Part shown: positions 14,372 through 25,516 of the stretch, piece after piece
How positions within the stretch are numbered: the stretch's first letter is position 1
How the letters are laid out: each line of letters opens with the position of its first letter
Origin: Temnothorax longispinosus
Lineage: Eukaryota > Arthropoda > Insecta > Hymenoptera > Formicidae
Direction: 5' to 3'
Length of the DNA stretch: 64,000 nucleotides
NCBI RefSeq assembly: GCF_030848805.1
Contig: NC_092364.1
Location: 14,427,447 to 14,491,446 of the forward strand
Program-made: the position numbers and the translations under genes
The notes under the pieces: generated by a model
Seen by the model: only the letters and a program-made list of their open reading frames with translations
What the model was told of the DNA's origin: nothing
Database searches by the model: none

Positions 14372-14682
14372 ACGGCGTGGTATCCTACTCGATGCCCCAG
14401 GGCGATAAAAGGGGCAACGGATGGGAATTCTTCGACGCGACCTACGACGGGCACTGGGACGGCGAGCTGCGCCGTGGCCTGGGTCAGCTGACGGACGGCA
14501 GAACGGGGCCTGATAATTTCAAAATGTACTACGAGAAACAGAACGATCGCGCCCAGGGCTGGGTGGGCTGGAGGAACGACAGCCGCGGCCAGCCGGTCGA
14601 GATCAAGTTCGAGTTCGACAAAGTCAGGGAATTCTCCGCCGTCCATATCTACTGCAATAACGAATTCACCCGAGGTGTCCAG
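14372..14682 (+). CDS. Ddr: Ddr exon c: first half of the discoidin-like domain
   Basis: The acceptor is cttcctcccgcag and the donor is CAG|GTTCGT; phase 1 in, phase 0 out. After the split Asp codon it reads GVVSYSMPQGDK, then FFDATYDGHWDG, RRGLGQLTDGRTGPDNF, GWVGWRNDS, VEIKFEFDKVREFSAVHIYC and NNEFTRGVQ. The DATYDG, GLGQLTDG, GW.GW and F.F...R.F..... .CNN blocks are diagnostic of the DDR discoidin-like domain, which packs against the ligand-binding domain. Base composition is GC-richer than the surrounding intron. Confidence 0.96.
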
Positions 14683-14860
14683 GTTCGTACATTACAAACA
14701 TTATATATTTGTAAACAAAAAAATAATGGATATCTGTATTTTCAAGAATATAATTGGAATGAGACTACAAAAATAAGGTGTAACTGAATATCACGCGGGT
14801 TTTGCCCGCTGTAAGAACAATCTCGAATCAGTTATACAACTCGTTACATTTGTACCGACG

Positions 14861-14865
14861 CGTCG
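14861..14865 (+). repeat. Target-site duplication CGTCG (left)
   Basis: CGTCG lies immediately before CACAGTG. The same five bases follow the right end at 18807-18811. They fit the CGNCG-type 5-bp target duplication known for Transib transposons. Confidence 0.88.
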
Positions 14866-15593
14866 CACAGTGGGGGAAAAAGCACCTTTTGTGGACAAAA
14901 TTCGACCGACGATCGAATTCTTAACGGATTTTAAAGTTTTTTTTTTTAATTTGTTGGTAATTGAACAGGCTATAAGTATGTTGTGCGTAAATTTTGATTA
15001 CGGTCCAAATTAAAGATGGCGGAACCAATAAAGTGGGCATAAAATATGAAAACTGCGCGATTGCAATTGAATTCGTAACAAAACGTGCAAGTATCTACGT
15101 AATAATGTTATTATGTGTTTGTATAGTCGATAATTACAAATCTGTAGGTTGAATAAAAAAAATGGCGAATCCAAAATGGCGGAAAATTACAAATAGTCAG
15201 ATTTTCATAAAAATTGGTTTTAATGGGTTTTCGGAGTCGCTGATTATGAATTTGTGATCAAAATGAGCTCTGTAAAGAGTCTTTTAAGGTTACTGATTTC
15301 ATATATCTGGAAAGTATGGACCAGAAAGTATGGATCTTTTTTCTACAAGGACTGACTGACTGACTTTTGTTATATTACTTCATGTAAATGCTATATAAGT
15401 ACATTATATCATGAAGCAATAAGTAAGCCCCTTTACCAACGTCAAGGTATCAGTCATGAAAAGGGTTTGGGGTTATATATATATTTTTTTGGTTTTTAAT
15501 ATTTTTAGAATTTTTTTTACATTTTATATTTTTTATTTTATAATACACAAACAAGAATTAATTTACATTTGTACATAATTTTTCACATTTTGG
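14866..15593 (+). repeat. Transib left terminal inverted repeat
   Basis: About 728 bp, inverted relative to 18084-18806. It starts with heptamer CACAGTG and runs to CACATTTTGG. Most described Transib repeats are much shorter, so this length is unusual. Confidence 0.9.
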
Positions 15594-15608
15594 GAGTTAT
15601 ATAGTATA

Positions 15609-15815
15609 GTTGCGACTCGGATAGTGGGTGTTTGGGGGGGGAGGGTACGCATCGCGTTCGGCCAGGTTCGGACAGTATAGACGAAGATACAACCTCCCAC
15701 TACCCGAGTTTCGGGTGTTTGGGGGGGAAAGGTACGTATCGCGGCTCACCCGTCCGAACCTGGTCGAACGCGATGCGTACCTCCCCCCCCAAACACCCAC
15801 TATCCGAGTCGCAAC
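15609..15815. mobile_element. Palindromic MITE nested in the Transib element
   Basis: The arms start GTTGCGACTCGGATAGTGGG and end in the reverse complement CCCACTATCCGAGTCGCAAC, each about 70 bp, with a G-run of eight in the left arm and a C-run in the right. It contains no coding sequence. It lies just inside the left Transib repeat and has no counterpart on the right side, so it inserted into the element or its ancestor. Confidence 0.85.
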
Positions 15816-16011
15816 CTCAGTATATGTTTACAACACGATCCGTGCGCGGACGGAAGCAATTCAGCGTTCCTTTACTTGAGAAATTAATTTCTGGATAGTA
15901 TATAAGTACCATGATAACGCATTTCGACAGGGTAAATGTTACTTGATAAAAAGCCAAATTATTATTTGTCATAAAATCCATATTGCAATACCCAAATGGA
16001 CTTTACAATAA

Positions 16012-18035
16012 GGCAGGAACTTTTGTGTTCCTGGATATGGGATAATATCGAAAAAGACAAAAAACAAGGTAGACGTATTAATCGACAAAATTAGAGGAGA
16101 ATACAGTTACGATGAGAACCAACTCGAACAGATTAAAAATAAACTGCTTAATAATTTTTTACCATCCTACAATAGAAAATGGAACATAGCTACTCGTAAT
16201 AAATTTACTTTTGTGAGGTTGTTTCAACGGTTTCTAAGTAATCCATTTATAATTCGCCTTGTTTCAATTTCACATGCACAGTGTACGATTAATTCTGCCA
16301 GTTCCCATAATGAACTACATAATTCTTCATCAAATAAGCGTGGTCGACCACGTATAGCTTACCATGAAGGTTCAGACAAAACTAAAAAGAGACGCGTTCA
16401 TGAACTTCTCGAAAAATATACAGATGAAGAGCTAACACGGGCAGCTGATTCTTTGCGTTCCATATCCATTAATCAGCCTGTTTCTGAAAATAAAATTGAA
16501 CACACTGAAAGAGATGTAAACGGTCCTCTAGCTATGTACATGGACCTAGAAATGACAAGGGATAAGTACGAAAAGCTGCGTATGTACAATGAGATTTACA
16601 TGGAGACAAATTATATCCTCCCTACGAAAACATTAGGGAAGCAAAAAATAAATGTTATCCAAAAAACATTAATGTAACAGAAAATGGGGCCAGTGTCAAG
16701 CTCCAATCACTGTTAGACCATACTGTGCATAGAATATTTTTAACATTAGATAAAGAAATGTTACGTGCATTGAACACTACAGAATTAGTTTTGTATGGGA
16801 AATGGGGCATGGATGGCGCTTCCAGTCAACAAACTACAAGACAACAATGGTCAGAACAAAAAGAGACTTCCGTGAATAACCGATCAAACGATAGTGATGC
16901 TAATGCTGCATCTAATGATAATAATGCATATGATGAAGAAAACTTATCCGATAGAGCAGTATTTATTATTTCATTTGTTCCTATTCATTTAGTAGCTAAT
17001 AATTTTATTGTGTGGCTAAATAAACGGCCATCCTCGACCAGATATTGCCGGCCAGTTAAATTTGAATTTGTAAAAGAAAGTGCAATGAACACCTTAAATG
17101 AATACAAATTTTATGACCAAGAAATTGAGAAACTTGCTACAACACATATAACTATTGAAAACAGAACATATCAAGTTACGTACAACCTTAAGTGCACTAT
17201 GATAGATGGCAAAACGTGCAATGTTTTAACTGGTCAAAAGTCTTCAAGTAGTTGTAATGTATGTAACGTTAATCCAAGTAAAATAAATAATTTATCATTT
17301 ATTAGAAGTTTGCCATGTGACGAAAATAGTTATAAATTTGGACTTTCTACTCTACATTGCTGGATCCGTTTTATGGAGTGTTTATTACACATCGCATATA
17401 ATTTAGATTTCAAAAAATCATATGCATTGAAAGATAATAAAATTTTAAAACAAAAAAGAAAACAAATGATTCAAAAATCTCTGAAATCTAAACTTTCTAT
17501 AACAGTAGACGTAGTAAAGCAAGGTTATGGAACAACAAATACTGGTAACGTAGCTAGATGTTTCTTCTCACATCCTCAAATTGTAGCTGAGGTGACTGGA
17601 TTAGAAGAGAATTTAATAATAAGATTCAGAGATATTTTGCAAGCACTTGCTAGTGGATGTGAAATTGATTGCATTAAATTTAAAGAATACTGTACACAGA
17701 CAGTTGAATTGTATTTACAATTTTATTCCTGGTACAATATGCCTCCTTCTGTGCATAAAGTTCTAATCCATGGTGACGAGATAATTAGAGCATTAGGTGT
17801 ACCGATTGGTAGCCTATCAGAGGAAGCGCAAGAAGCAACAAATAAGGTCTTCAGAAATGCTCGAGCAAATAATAGTAGAATGTGTTCACGTAAAGCCAGC
17901 AACGAAGACATAATGCACCATCTTCTAATTTCCTCTGACCCATTGATTAGTAGTATAAGAATAAAACGAGATAAAAAAAGTACAGAATTATCTGAAGGAG
18001 CAAAATCACTATTGATCGATTATAAAGAACGATAA
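16012..18035 (+). pseudogene. Transib transposase, one frameshift
   Basis: The N-terminal part is open in one frame from 16012 to 16674 and includes YSYDENQLEQIKNKLL, NKRGRPRIAYHEGSDKTKKR and LLEKYTDEELTRAA. Around 16640-16674 the reading shifts to the frame of 16725-18035; that frame is open upstream over the overlap and reads KCYPKNINVTENG, then HTVHRIFLTLDKE. The C-terminal part holds KWGMDGASSQ (with the expected first catalytic Asp), SSSCNVCNVNP (a zinc-binding CxxC, as in RAG1 CTLC), LSTLHCWIRFMECLLHIAYN, TVDVVKQGYGTTNTGN, HKVLIHGDEII and IGSLSEEAQEATNKVFRNAR. The last block corresponds to the RAG1/Transib region with the catalytic Glu, and is followed by SRKASNEDIMHHLLISSDP. The first Met is not clear, and an intron near the start is possible. 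Function would be cut-and-paste transposition; a single frameshift makes this copy a likely pseudogene. Confidence 0.85.
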
Positions 18036-18083
18036 AAAGTGTTTTTTTTTTCCATTCCTTATTCAAATATACTATATAATTCA

Positions 18084-18806
18084 CCAAAATGTGAAAAATT
18101 ATGTACAAATGTAAATTAATTTTTGTTTGTTATTATAAAATAAAAAATATAAAATGTAAAAAAAATTCTAAAAAATATTAAAAACCAAAAAATATATATA
18201 TAACCCCAAACCCTTTTCATGACTGATACCTTGACGTTGGTAAAAGGGCTTACTTATTGCTTCATGATATAATGCACTTATATAGCATTTACATGAAGTA
18301 ATATAACAAAAGTCAGTCAGTCAGTCCTTGTAGAAAAAAGATCCATACTTTCTGGTCCATACTTTCCAGATATATGAAATCAGTAACCTTAAAAGACTCT
18401 TTACAGAGCTCATTTTGATCACAAATTCATAATCAGCGACTCCGAAAACCCATTAAAACCAATTTTTATGAAAATCTGACTATTTGTAATTTTCCGCCAT
18501 TTTGGATTCGCCATTTTTTTTATTCAACCTACAGATTTGTAATTATCGACTATACAAACACATAATAACATTATTACGTAGATACTTGCACGTTTTGTTA
18601 CGAATTCAATTGCAATCGCGCAGTTTTCATATTTTATGCCCACTTTATTGGTTCCGCCATCTTTAATTTGGACCGTAATCAAAATTTACGCACAACATAC
18701 TTATAGCCTGTTCAATTACCAACAAATTAAAAAAAAAACTTTAAAATCCGTTAAGAATTCGATCGTCGGTCGAATTTTGTCCACAAAAGGTGCTTTTTCC
18801 CCCACT
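18084..18806 (-). repeat. Transib right terminal inverted repeat
   Basis: Reverse complement of the left repeat over about 723 bp. Differences seen include gtgcattatatc versus gtacattatatc and gcccttttacc versus gcccctttacc. The outer end is CCCCCACT, missing the last three bases of the expected CACTGTG. Confidence 0.9.
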
Positions 18807-18811
18807 CGTCG
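18807..18811 (+). repeat. Target-site duplication CGTCG (right)
   Basis: This matches the five bases before the left end. It directly abuts the shortened right end. Confidence 0.88.
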
Positions 18812-20990
18812 CTTTAACGCAGAGAGAACGTATAACCGCTTGACAGTAACATATTGCTACCCTTGTACAATAGAGGTGGAAATATATGACATAAATCCTC
18901 TTTACTGAAAAATTAACGCGCGGTAGGCCTGCATTAAAAGCTGGATCGATACATCAGGTAGAAATGTGCGTGTCGAGAGGATTTCTCCCGTTCTTCTAGA
19001 AATACACGAAATACACTTCACTTTAAACACACATCTAATCTCTCGGTCTCGGGCCGCGATTCCGTGCCGGGGGTAATACCACGGGAAGAAACCTAAAGAA
19101 TCCACGCGATCAGGACGGAGCACGCGCCGCTTCTATATCGAATTACTTTTCCAGCCGAGGACTCCCCCTCGTGAACTCGTTGACGCCGAGGAATCGTTTA
19201 CCTTCGCTTTAGCGACGTTATTCCTTAAGTCCTCGCCAGGAATGCGCAAGCAGCGTCGATCAACACGCTCGCCGTCCTCACGGTTCTTCGCGTGGATTTC
19301 CTGTTCCACCTTTTACCGTCATCGTCTACCTTAGTCGTCGCGCAGCATCTGGTCGGCAAGATGCGCTCCCCTCCCCTCCCCCCCGCCCGTTCCTGCTCCC
19401 GTTCACCCTCTCGCCACCACGCTTGATTGAATATTCCACTCGACGCTTTATCAGGCGAACGCCCGTTGAATATCAATACACCGTGGAAGCAGCAATTCCG
19501 GCAGTTTGATATCTGCCATCCACGGTCGTCTCTCTCACGGTGCGATGATCGCACTGAGTCGGGCTATTAGCCGCGTTATTTCACGAGGAATCTTGCGAAT
19601 CTCAATGGGGAATTCATGCACACGTTGCAACGACATACACTGACTTCAGTTGGAATTCAAGCGTCGAAAACCGTTGATATTCGCGGAATGATTTTGATAT
19701 GATAAATTTAACGTGATATATAAATCGTTTACTGCACTAAGCACGCAAGATCGCGAGTGAATTATTCGCTGATTGCGCAAATACCAATGTTACCTGTCGT
19801 GATTGTTTGCGATAGACGCGGAATTTCTCCCGCGAATCTTACACCCCCCCCCCACCTCAAACCTTGAGAGACGTAACCCCTCTCTGTTTCGTAATTTCAA
19901 CTTTTACTCGCGGAGAACTTAAGGGGTAGACGGAAAATTCGAGCAGAGATACTTGATGGAAGAAAAACAATTCCCGGATGCTTCTTGAGAGGCAGGTAGG
20001 AAACTTTTCGCATCATTCGCCATATCCGTGATTCAGCGCGTTGTAGTCGCGGAAATGAGTTCGCGGGGGCGGCTTATAGAGAGGATTCCTCGCTCTTTCG
20101 CCGCCGAGTTATAATTCGACCCGCTGTGTAATTTTCGTTTGTGTGTGGCCACGGATCGCGACCTCGCCGCGTCATCCCACGTAGATCCGATGACTCGATA
20201 GGATTATGATACTCGGCCCGCGGCGATTTTCATATACAGACACGCGTGTTTTATTATACCGAAGCACCGCGCGATGCACTTTTCTCTCATTGCGATTTGA
20301 TACCTCGATTATATTAGGAGATGCGAGAATAGAAACCCATCATTAGGCGAAGAATTACGAGTCGAAGCGAGAAAGAGAGTGGAGGTAGGTATTCGGCAAT
20401 ACCTGATGTAACGTATGATCGTTCGTTATCGACATGTGTTATCGTGTGTTACATGTAAATCATGTATCGCAACAATCATCCAATGATATCGTATCGAAAA
20501 TATGAAAACCCGAGATCTCCGACGACACAGAGTCCATACCGCACATATTGCTTGTTTCATCGTTACCCGAGATAAATCCGCTTTAAACACGAGCGCGTAT
20601 TCTGTCATATGCTACAGTTCGTTTAGAGGCTCGACGGCGCGTGCGGTGAAATATGCATGGGAGATTATTGAACGTTGTCAGAAACGGAAGCACCGAATTT
20701 TGATCCGAGTAAAATTGCCCCGAATAATTCTTTCACGTTAAAATCGCAGGGGAGAGAAGAGATTTTACGTCGTAATACCGCGTGTTATGCAAAAAATTCG
20801 GCTATTATTGTACAACGGGAAAATTTTTAGTATTAGCATATTTTATAAAAAAATACTATTATTATTATTTTTCATAAATCGTAAATTTATATTACTAATT
20901 TTTTTAAGTGGTTGGAAGAGCGAGGCCAGCTTTGTTTGCTTCATTTCGAGTTTCTTCTAAATCGATTATTGAAGAGTCGCTGTGCCGCAC

Positions 20991-21220
20991 TGTTAAATTC
21001 GTAGTGTTTTTACGAATTATACTCAATTTCAGTCATTTTTAACCATTTCTCTAGATTGTCACTGCTTCTCAATATGTCGATAATTTAATTAAACTAATGA
21101 AGTTAAAATAATAATACTGTTTTGTGTTAAAATAATAAATTTCGATACACGCGGTAATTTAAAATGTTGTTTAACTCAAAGTACTGGTTTAAATTTTCCT
21201 TTAATATTGAACAGTGCACT
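20991..21220 (-). repeat. Dispersed repeat family C, copy 1
   Basis: It shares ordered blocks with 57120-57346: GAATTATACTCAATTT, GAAGTTAAAATAATA, GTGTTAAAATAATAAATTTC, TTTAACTCAA and CTGGTTTAAAT. It is non-coding. The end structure is not clear, so the class is unknown. Confidence 0.75.
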
Positions 21221-22057
21221 TATACTTAAGCATGCAAATAATTTTCTAATCGTTATACTAAAAATTGGGCACAAAAATAGAACAGCGGATACTGTATAGC
21301 GGATAAAACCGCGAGCGCGCGAGTGAATATTACGCGCAGAGAACGCAGCGTCGGCTTCGGTGTATGGAAAATTGTAAATGAAAGCGCTCTTTGATCCAGC
21401 AATCTAAACGATAACGAACTTCGATCTGCAGTGTTTCGAGTACGTCGTTAAGCGCAGGTCCTTCAAATAGGGACGTGTTCCCGTTAGTTTTGCGCTACTG
21501 ACACCGCTGGATGTTTTTTTTTCCAGAAGAGCCGTACACATCCGGCCCCAGCGGCAGTGTTGACGAAACAATTGCCGCGAAAAATCGAAAAAAAATTTTT
21601 TGGCACCTGTCAAAAATGCGCGGGGGCGCGTAGTCATGCGTGCGCACGCACTCGCATTCACGAACTGGTTCGCGTATACGGGGAATATCTTGCACAAAGC
21701 GCAAATACAGCCGCGCGGCGAGCAATCCGGCATAAACGCCCCGGTATAGCTCTTTGATGCTGGGTTCAGTGATCACCCTTCCAAATACGCCCCCGCCTCC
21801 TCCCCCTCCCCCATAGTGTTCGTATTACGATTCAACTTCACCCCAGATTCCCGCCGAATGTATATAAACTTTAATAGCCTATTAAACGTAAATTAGAACG
21901 TATCCGCGCGTTGAAATCCGCTGCGAGTATACCGCGAGCGGTGTTCATTCCTTATCGCATGGCGCGCACGGTGGATAACATAAAAATGTGCGCATACGCG
22001 AGATGGACCATAAATGGATCGGATTATATACTTTATAAGCCGAGCTACGTGCCCAAC

Positions 22058-22500
22058 TACGAGAGTCGGTACGAAAAGTAATGCCTCCTAATATTTTTCT
22101 TTCGAATCTGGCGCCATAGAAAATTTTGCGTTTTACTGAGTTAATTGTCACTGGAAGCCTCTAGTTGCGTTATGTTGAATGGTGTTGTGATCAGACTTTA
22201 CTGTGTCACACGAACAGTTCAAACTGGTGTGTTAGATACGCGTAACAAACAAGGGCGGTGATTAAATTTCTTACCGTGGAAGAAGTGAGTCCTGATTGAA
22301 ATCTATTCGTATTTCAGAAATGGTGTTATCATAAACATTTCTGATGAGACGTGAATGAATTTCAATGGTTGCGTTCAACAGAAAAAGCAACTCAGCGAGC
22401 GATCAGTAATATTTTAAAATGACTGGACCTTGCCTTGGGTTCTTCCCTGGATCCAAGTGTAGAAACCAATCGTAAAAGAATCATTGAACGCTCATTGACC
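22058..22500 (+). pseudogene. Decayed mariner-like element, 5' part
   Basis: After a TA at 22058-22059 the sequence reads gagagtcggtacgaaaag and then taatgcc, which resembles mariner ends. About 190 bp further on a frame gives RAVIKFLTVEEVSP followed at once by a stop, close to the N-terminal helix-turn-helix of mariner transposases. Later similarity fades and no catalytic domain is present, so this is a truncated fossil. Confidence 0.55.
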
Positions 22501-23542
22501 TGCTTTCTCTGCCATATATATATATAGGTATAAACAGGAAAATAAAAAAATATATATTATCCTGGAACATTAAAAGGACGGAATATTAATAGACATCTTA
22601 ACATGTAGAGAGATGCAAGGTACAAGATAATGCGCGCTCGCGAATCAGTATTTTATTCAGGAGCGCTCGAGCTCGTTTATGAGAATACTAAAAGCCTGGG
22701 CATTGATACATTGAAGAATTATTACTGAATTTATGAGCGGCACATTTGGATCCTTTCGCGGGGGAAAAAAAGGGAGTGATAAAAACGCGGCCGCTTCATC
22801 TCGCGAGAGTGTACTAATGGGTTTTCGATAACCAATTCGGATAATCGGGACGTACTGAAAAATTGAACGGAACCTTCGATTAAACCCAATAATTACAAAG
22901 TCCCTTATACACACATTACGCTCACCGTTACAAACTACGGTATACGGTGCGGCGGCCACACACACTGGCGGCGCGCCATAAATGCGCCCCCGGGTCTTTG
23001 ATGCAGCGGTCAGCGGTCCTCCAAAACGGCCACGTTGCAACCCCCTTCGTGGTCGGGAACCTCGACGTAACGGCACCCAACACCCGATCATCGTCCTCCG
23101 AATTCCCTTACACACGTTGCCTGGTTTTATATATACCGGCGACGACGCCGCGCGCGAGCTTATAAACCCGAGCTTTACAATGCGGGTTCGCTCTCTCGGG
23201 TTCTCCACTCTCGCCTCGCCGTCTCTCTGCGGGCGCATCTTTGATATCCCAAATAACATTTTCCCCTTCGGCGGAGCAATCCGATGAAACATGTCCGCAA
23301 CGAGTGATAATGAACCGCGATATACAGGCTAGCCATCAAAACAGGCTCCGCCCGTGCCGCGCCGCGGCGAGGCTGGAAATCCGCTCGAAATAGCATGCGC
23401 GGATCATTCCGGAGTCAGGTAATTTTCTGGAGTGTGCGCCGCGCGTTGTGATGTAATAAGCGTAAAGGGGGAGACGAATCTGCTTATTTGCGAAAAATGA
23501 ATTTACCCGTGTTACTCGTTCCGCCAGAGATAATGACTATTA

Positions 23543-24527
23543 GTCCAAGATCCCAGGGCTCCCAGACGTAACTTATTTTGTGAAAGACAAAATGTGGGAC
23601 ATTGAGTAGTGTTCATATGAACTTTGAATACTTATACATATAATATACTTATACATATAAGTATATTTTGTAACCAAAAGACAAAAAAACATAGATCAAA
23701 AAGACTGCCATTACATTCATCTAATAAAAACGATTTTCTGAATAAGATAGATGAAGAAGACGAAACATTTGCGGAGTTGATTAATAAAGTTAAAAATTGT
23801 ATTCGTACAAAAATATATTATCACAAAAATTGTCAATTGGAATATTCTTATAAAACATCGTCAAAGAAAAAAACAATTAAAACAAAGTGGCATGATGTTC
23901 GTCAACTCCATCAAGCTGTTTTTGATGAAATGTGTGTTTTTGTTGAAGAAAATGTAATAAAAAAAGGACGGTGTTTTTTTCTGACTTATCTTCATAGATA
24001 TTATAAGACTGAGTTTAAGAGGGGTAAATTAGTTCACATATAGATATCTCACTCGCTCTAAAACGCGAGCATAGTACCCTCGCGCTCATACTCACGGCTG
24101 AATGTTTTTGGTGTCTGGGGGGATGTTTGGCCCTTACGATTTGTCTGGCTAAGCACATATAGTTTTGAAATAGTCCGCTAAGTAACATATATAAAAATCA
24201 AGCGTCAGAATGTAAGTAAAGTTCATTTTTTTTATTTTAGGGAGCTTTAAAGCGTCTGGCGGAAGTTATGGCCGGCGGAAAGTGTCTGGCAGTGTTGAAT
24301 ATTATTTTGTAATAATATTTTATAAAGTATATATAAAAATCAGCCGTCAGAATTTAAGTTAAGTTAGTCCTATTTTTACTTACCTTTCTCACCTGGTACC
24401 TGTAAATCGGCCGTCTAACCACCTTTGCAGGTACGCAGGTATTCAAAGTTCATATGAACACTACTCAATGTCCCACATTTTGTCTTTCACAAAATAAGTT
24501 ACGTCTGGGAGCCCTGGGATCTTGGAC
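23543..24527 (+). mobile_element. 985-bp TIR DNA transposon with a protein fragment
   Basis: Perfect-looking inverted repeats of about 89 bp (23543-23631 and 24439-24527) begin GTCCAAGATCCCAGGGCTCC, with TA on both outer sides as a possible target duplication. The repeats include the palindrome GTTCATATGAAC. Inside is one open frame (see the entry at 23668). The class is uncertain: TA duplication alone does not decide between superfamilies. Confidence 0.85.
23668..24043 (+). CDS. Unrecognised protein fragment inside the 985-bp transposon
   Basis: The open frame begins without a good ATG and runs to a stop at 24041-24043. It reads CNQKTKKHRSKRLPLHSS, then KIYYHKNCQLEYSYK, WHDVRQLHQAVFDEM and GRCFFLTYLHRYYKTEF. 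The spaced Cys/His residues look like a small zinc-binding module. I have an impression of similar open frames in insect repeats but cannot name the family. It is short and ends abruptly inside the element, so it is probably a remnant of a longer element protein. Confidence 0.5.
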
Positions 24528-24532
24528 TATAT

Positions 24533-24806
24533 GTTTACACGGCGGCTTATAAGCCGAAGTTATAACTGCCGTATACTATCCGATCCAAAACGTTTCTCCT
24601 TTTGATCATAATAATCATTTAAATAAGAGCTTCTTTTGATTTTAAACTACACTTTCTAGTATGTATATATCAAAAGAGATTAATTCAAATGTTTAGAGTA
24701 TGAAAGAGGCTCATATTTAAGTAATCATATTGATAAAAAGAAGAAAAGTTTTGGATCGGATAGTATACGGCAGTTATAACTTCGGCTTATAAGCCGCCGT
24801 GTAAAC
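24533..24806. mobile_element. 274-bp MITE next to the 985-bp transposon
   Basis: Inverted repeats of about 59 bp start GTTTACACGGCGGCTTATAA and end in their reverse complement. The palindrome CGGCTTATAAGCCG lies in each arm. The interior is AT-rich without coding. It begins five bases after the end of the 985-bp element. A target duplication is not obvious. Confidence 0.85.
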
Positions 24807-25304
24807 GTAGTCAATAAGAGAAGCGGAACGCTCATCGCGAAGATTCTTTCGTTGTCTGATATTCCGACTTGCAGTAGGGAATACTTCTCTCTCTTTCTCT
24901 TTCTCTTCCTCTCTCATTTACGTGCCGCCTTAATTGTCAAAGTGCATAAATTCGCGTGATTGCACGCCCGGGTCGATGTAACGGTCTTCCGCGCGTTCGG
25001 CGTGCCGATTTTATTTAGGAATGCTCTTTCCTTTTTCGAATCCGTTTTGCTGACGGACATTCCCTTCGGCACGTATTTGGTCGAACGAAAGAGCGTTATC
25101 TATTCAACGTATAATGAATAAAACTCCATGGCCGGCTAATGGAACGAAATGGAATGTACACGTGTTGTCATAATTATTCTAGGATTCTTTTTAATACAGT
25201 CCGCTACTTCGTTTTTTCGAGTGCTGCATCTATAATTCGGTACCTATGACGCTCTATCGATAAAATATATTTAAACAAAACAATTTCAGTCGCCAACAAA
25301 TAAT

Positions 25305-25412
25305 TCAAAATAAGTCGGTCTATTTCGACCCAACTGGCCAATTGATACAGAAATTGTGCAATTCCTGTATCAATTGGCCAGTTGGGTCAAAATAAACCGA
25401 CTTATTTTAAAA
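25305..25412. repeat. Near-perfect palindrome (hairpin)
   Basis: The arms AAAATAAGTCGGTCTATTT / AAATAAACCGACTTATTTT extend inward through GACCCAACTGGCCAATTGAT and its complement to a loop of about 13 bases. This is a MITE-like hairpin or an old inverted duplication. Confidence 0.85.
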
Positions 25413-25516
25413 TATATTTATTTGCGTCTCTTGACCACGGTATCTATCTCTCAATAAGTGCTTTAACTTTTATTATTTAATTATATGCGAAATATGTCAA
25501 AAAACATTATTTAGAT

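Larger units (their letters stand above)
14866..18806 (+). mobile_element. Transib DNA transposon (RAG1-related), about 3.94 kb
   Basis: The element has long terminal inverted repeats (about 14866-15593 and 18084-18806), a CGTCG duplication on both sides, and one transposase gene in two overlapping frames. The left end begins CACAGTGGGGGAAAAAGCAC; its first seven bases equal the V(D)J recombination-signal heptamer, a known feature of Transib ends. The right end stops at CCCCCACT, lacking the final GTG expected from the left end. The two repeats look nearly identical, with only occasional differences, so the insertion is probably recent on a genome time scale. A 207-bp palindromic element sits inside just after the left repeat. 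The transposase frame is broken once, so this copy is probably not autonomous. Confidence 0.9.

Noticed and set aside
14858..18814. hAT-type 8-bp target duplication for the large element
   Set aside because: The eight flanking bases match only in six positions, while the inner CGTCG is perfect, and the transposase and CACAGTG end point to Transib.
22657..23292. 211-codon open frame on the minus strand
   Set aside because: It is the longest minus-strand frame but has no recognisable domain, low complexity in parts, and overlapping frames on the other strand. It lies in an intron and is probably chance in CpG-rich DNA.
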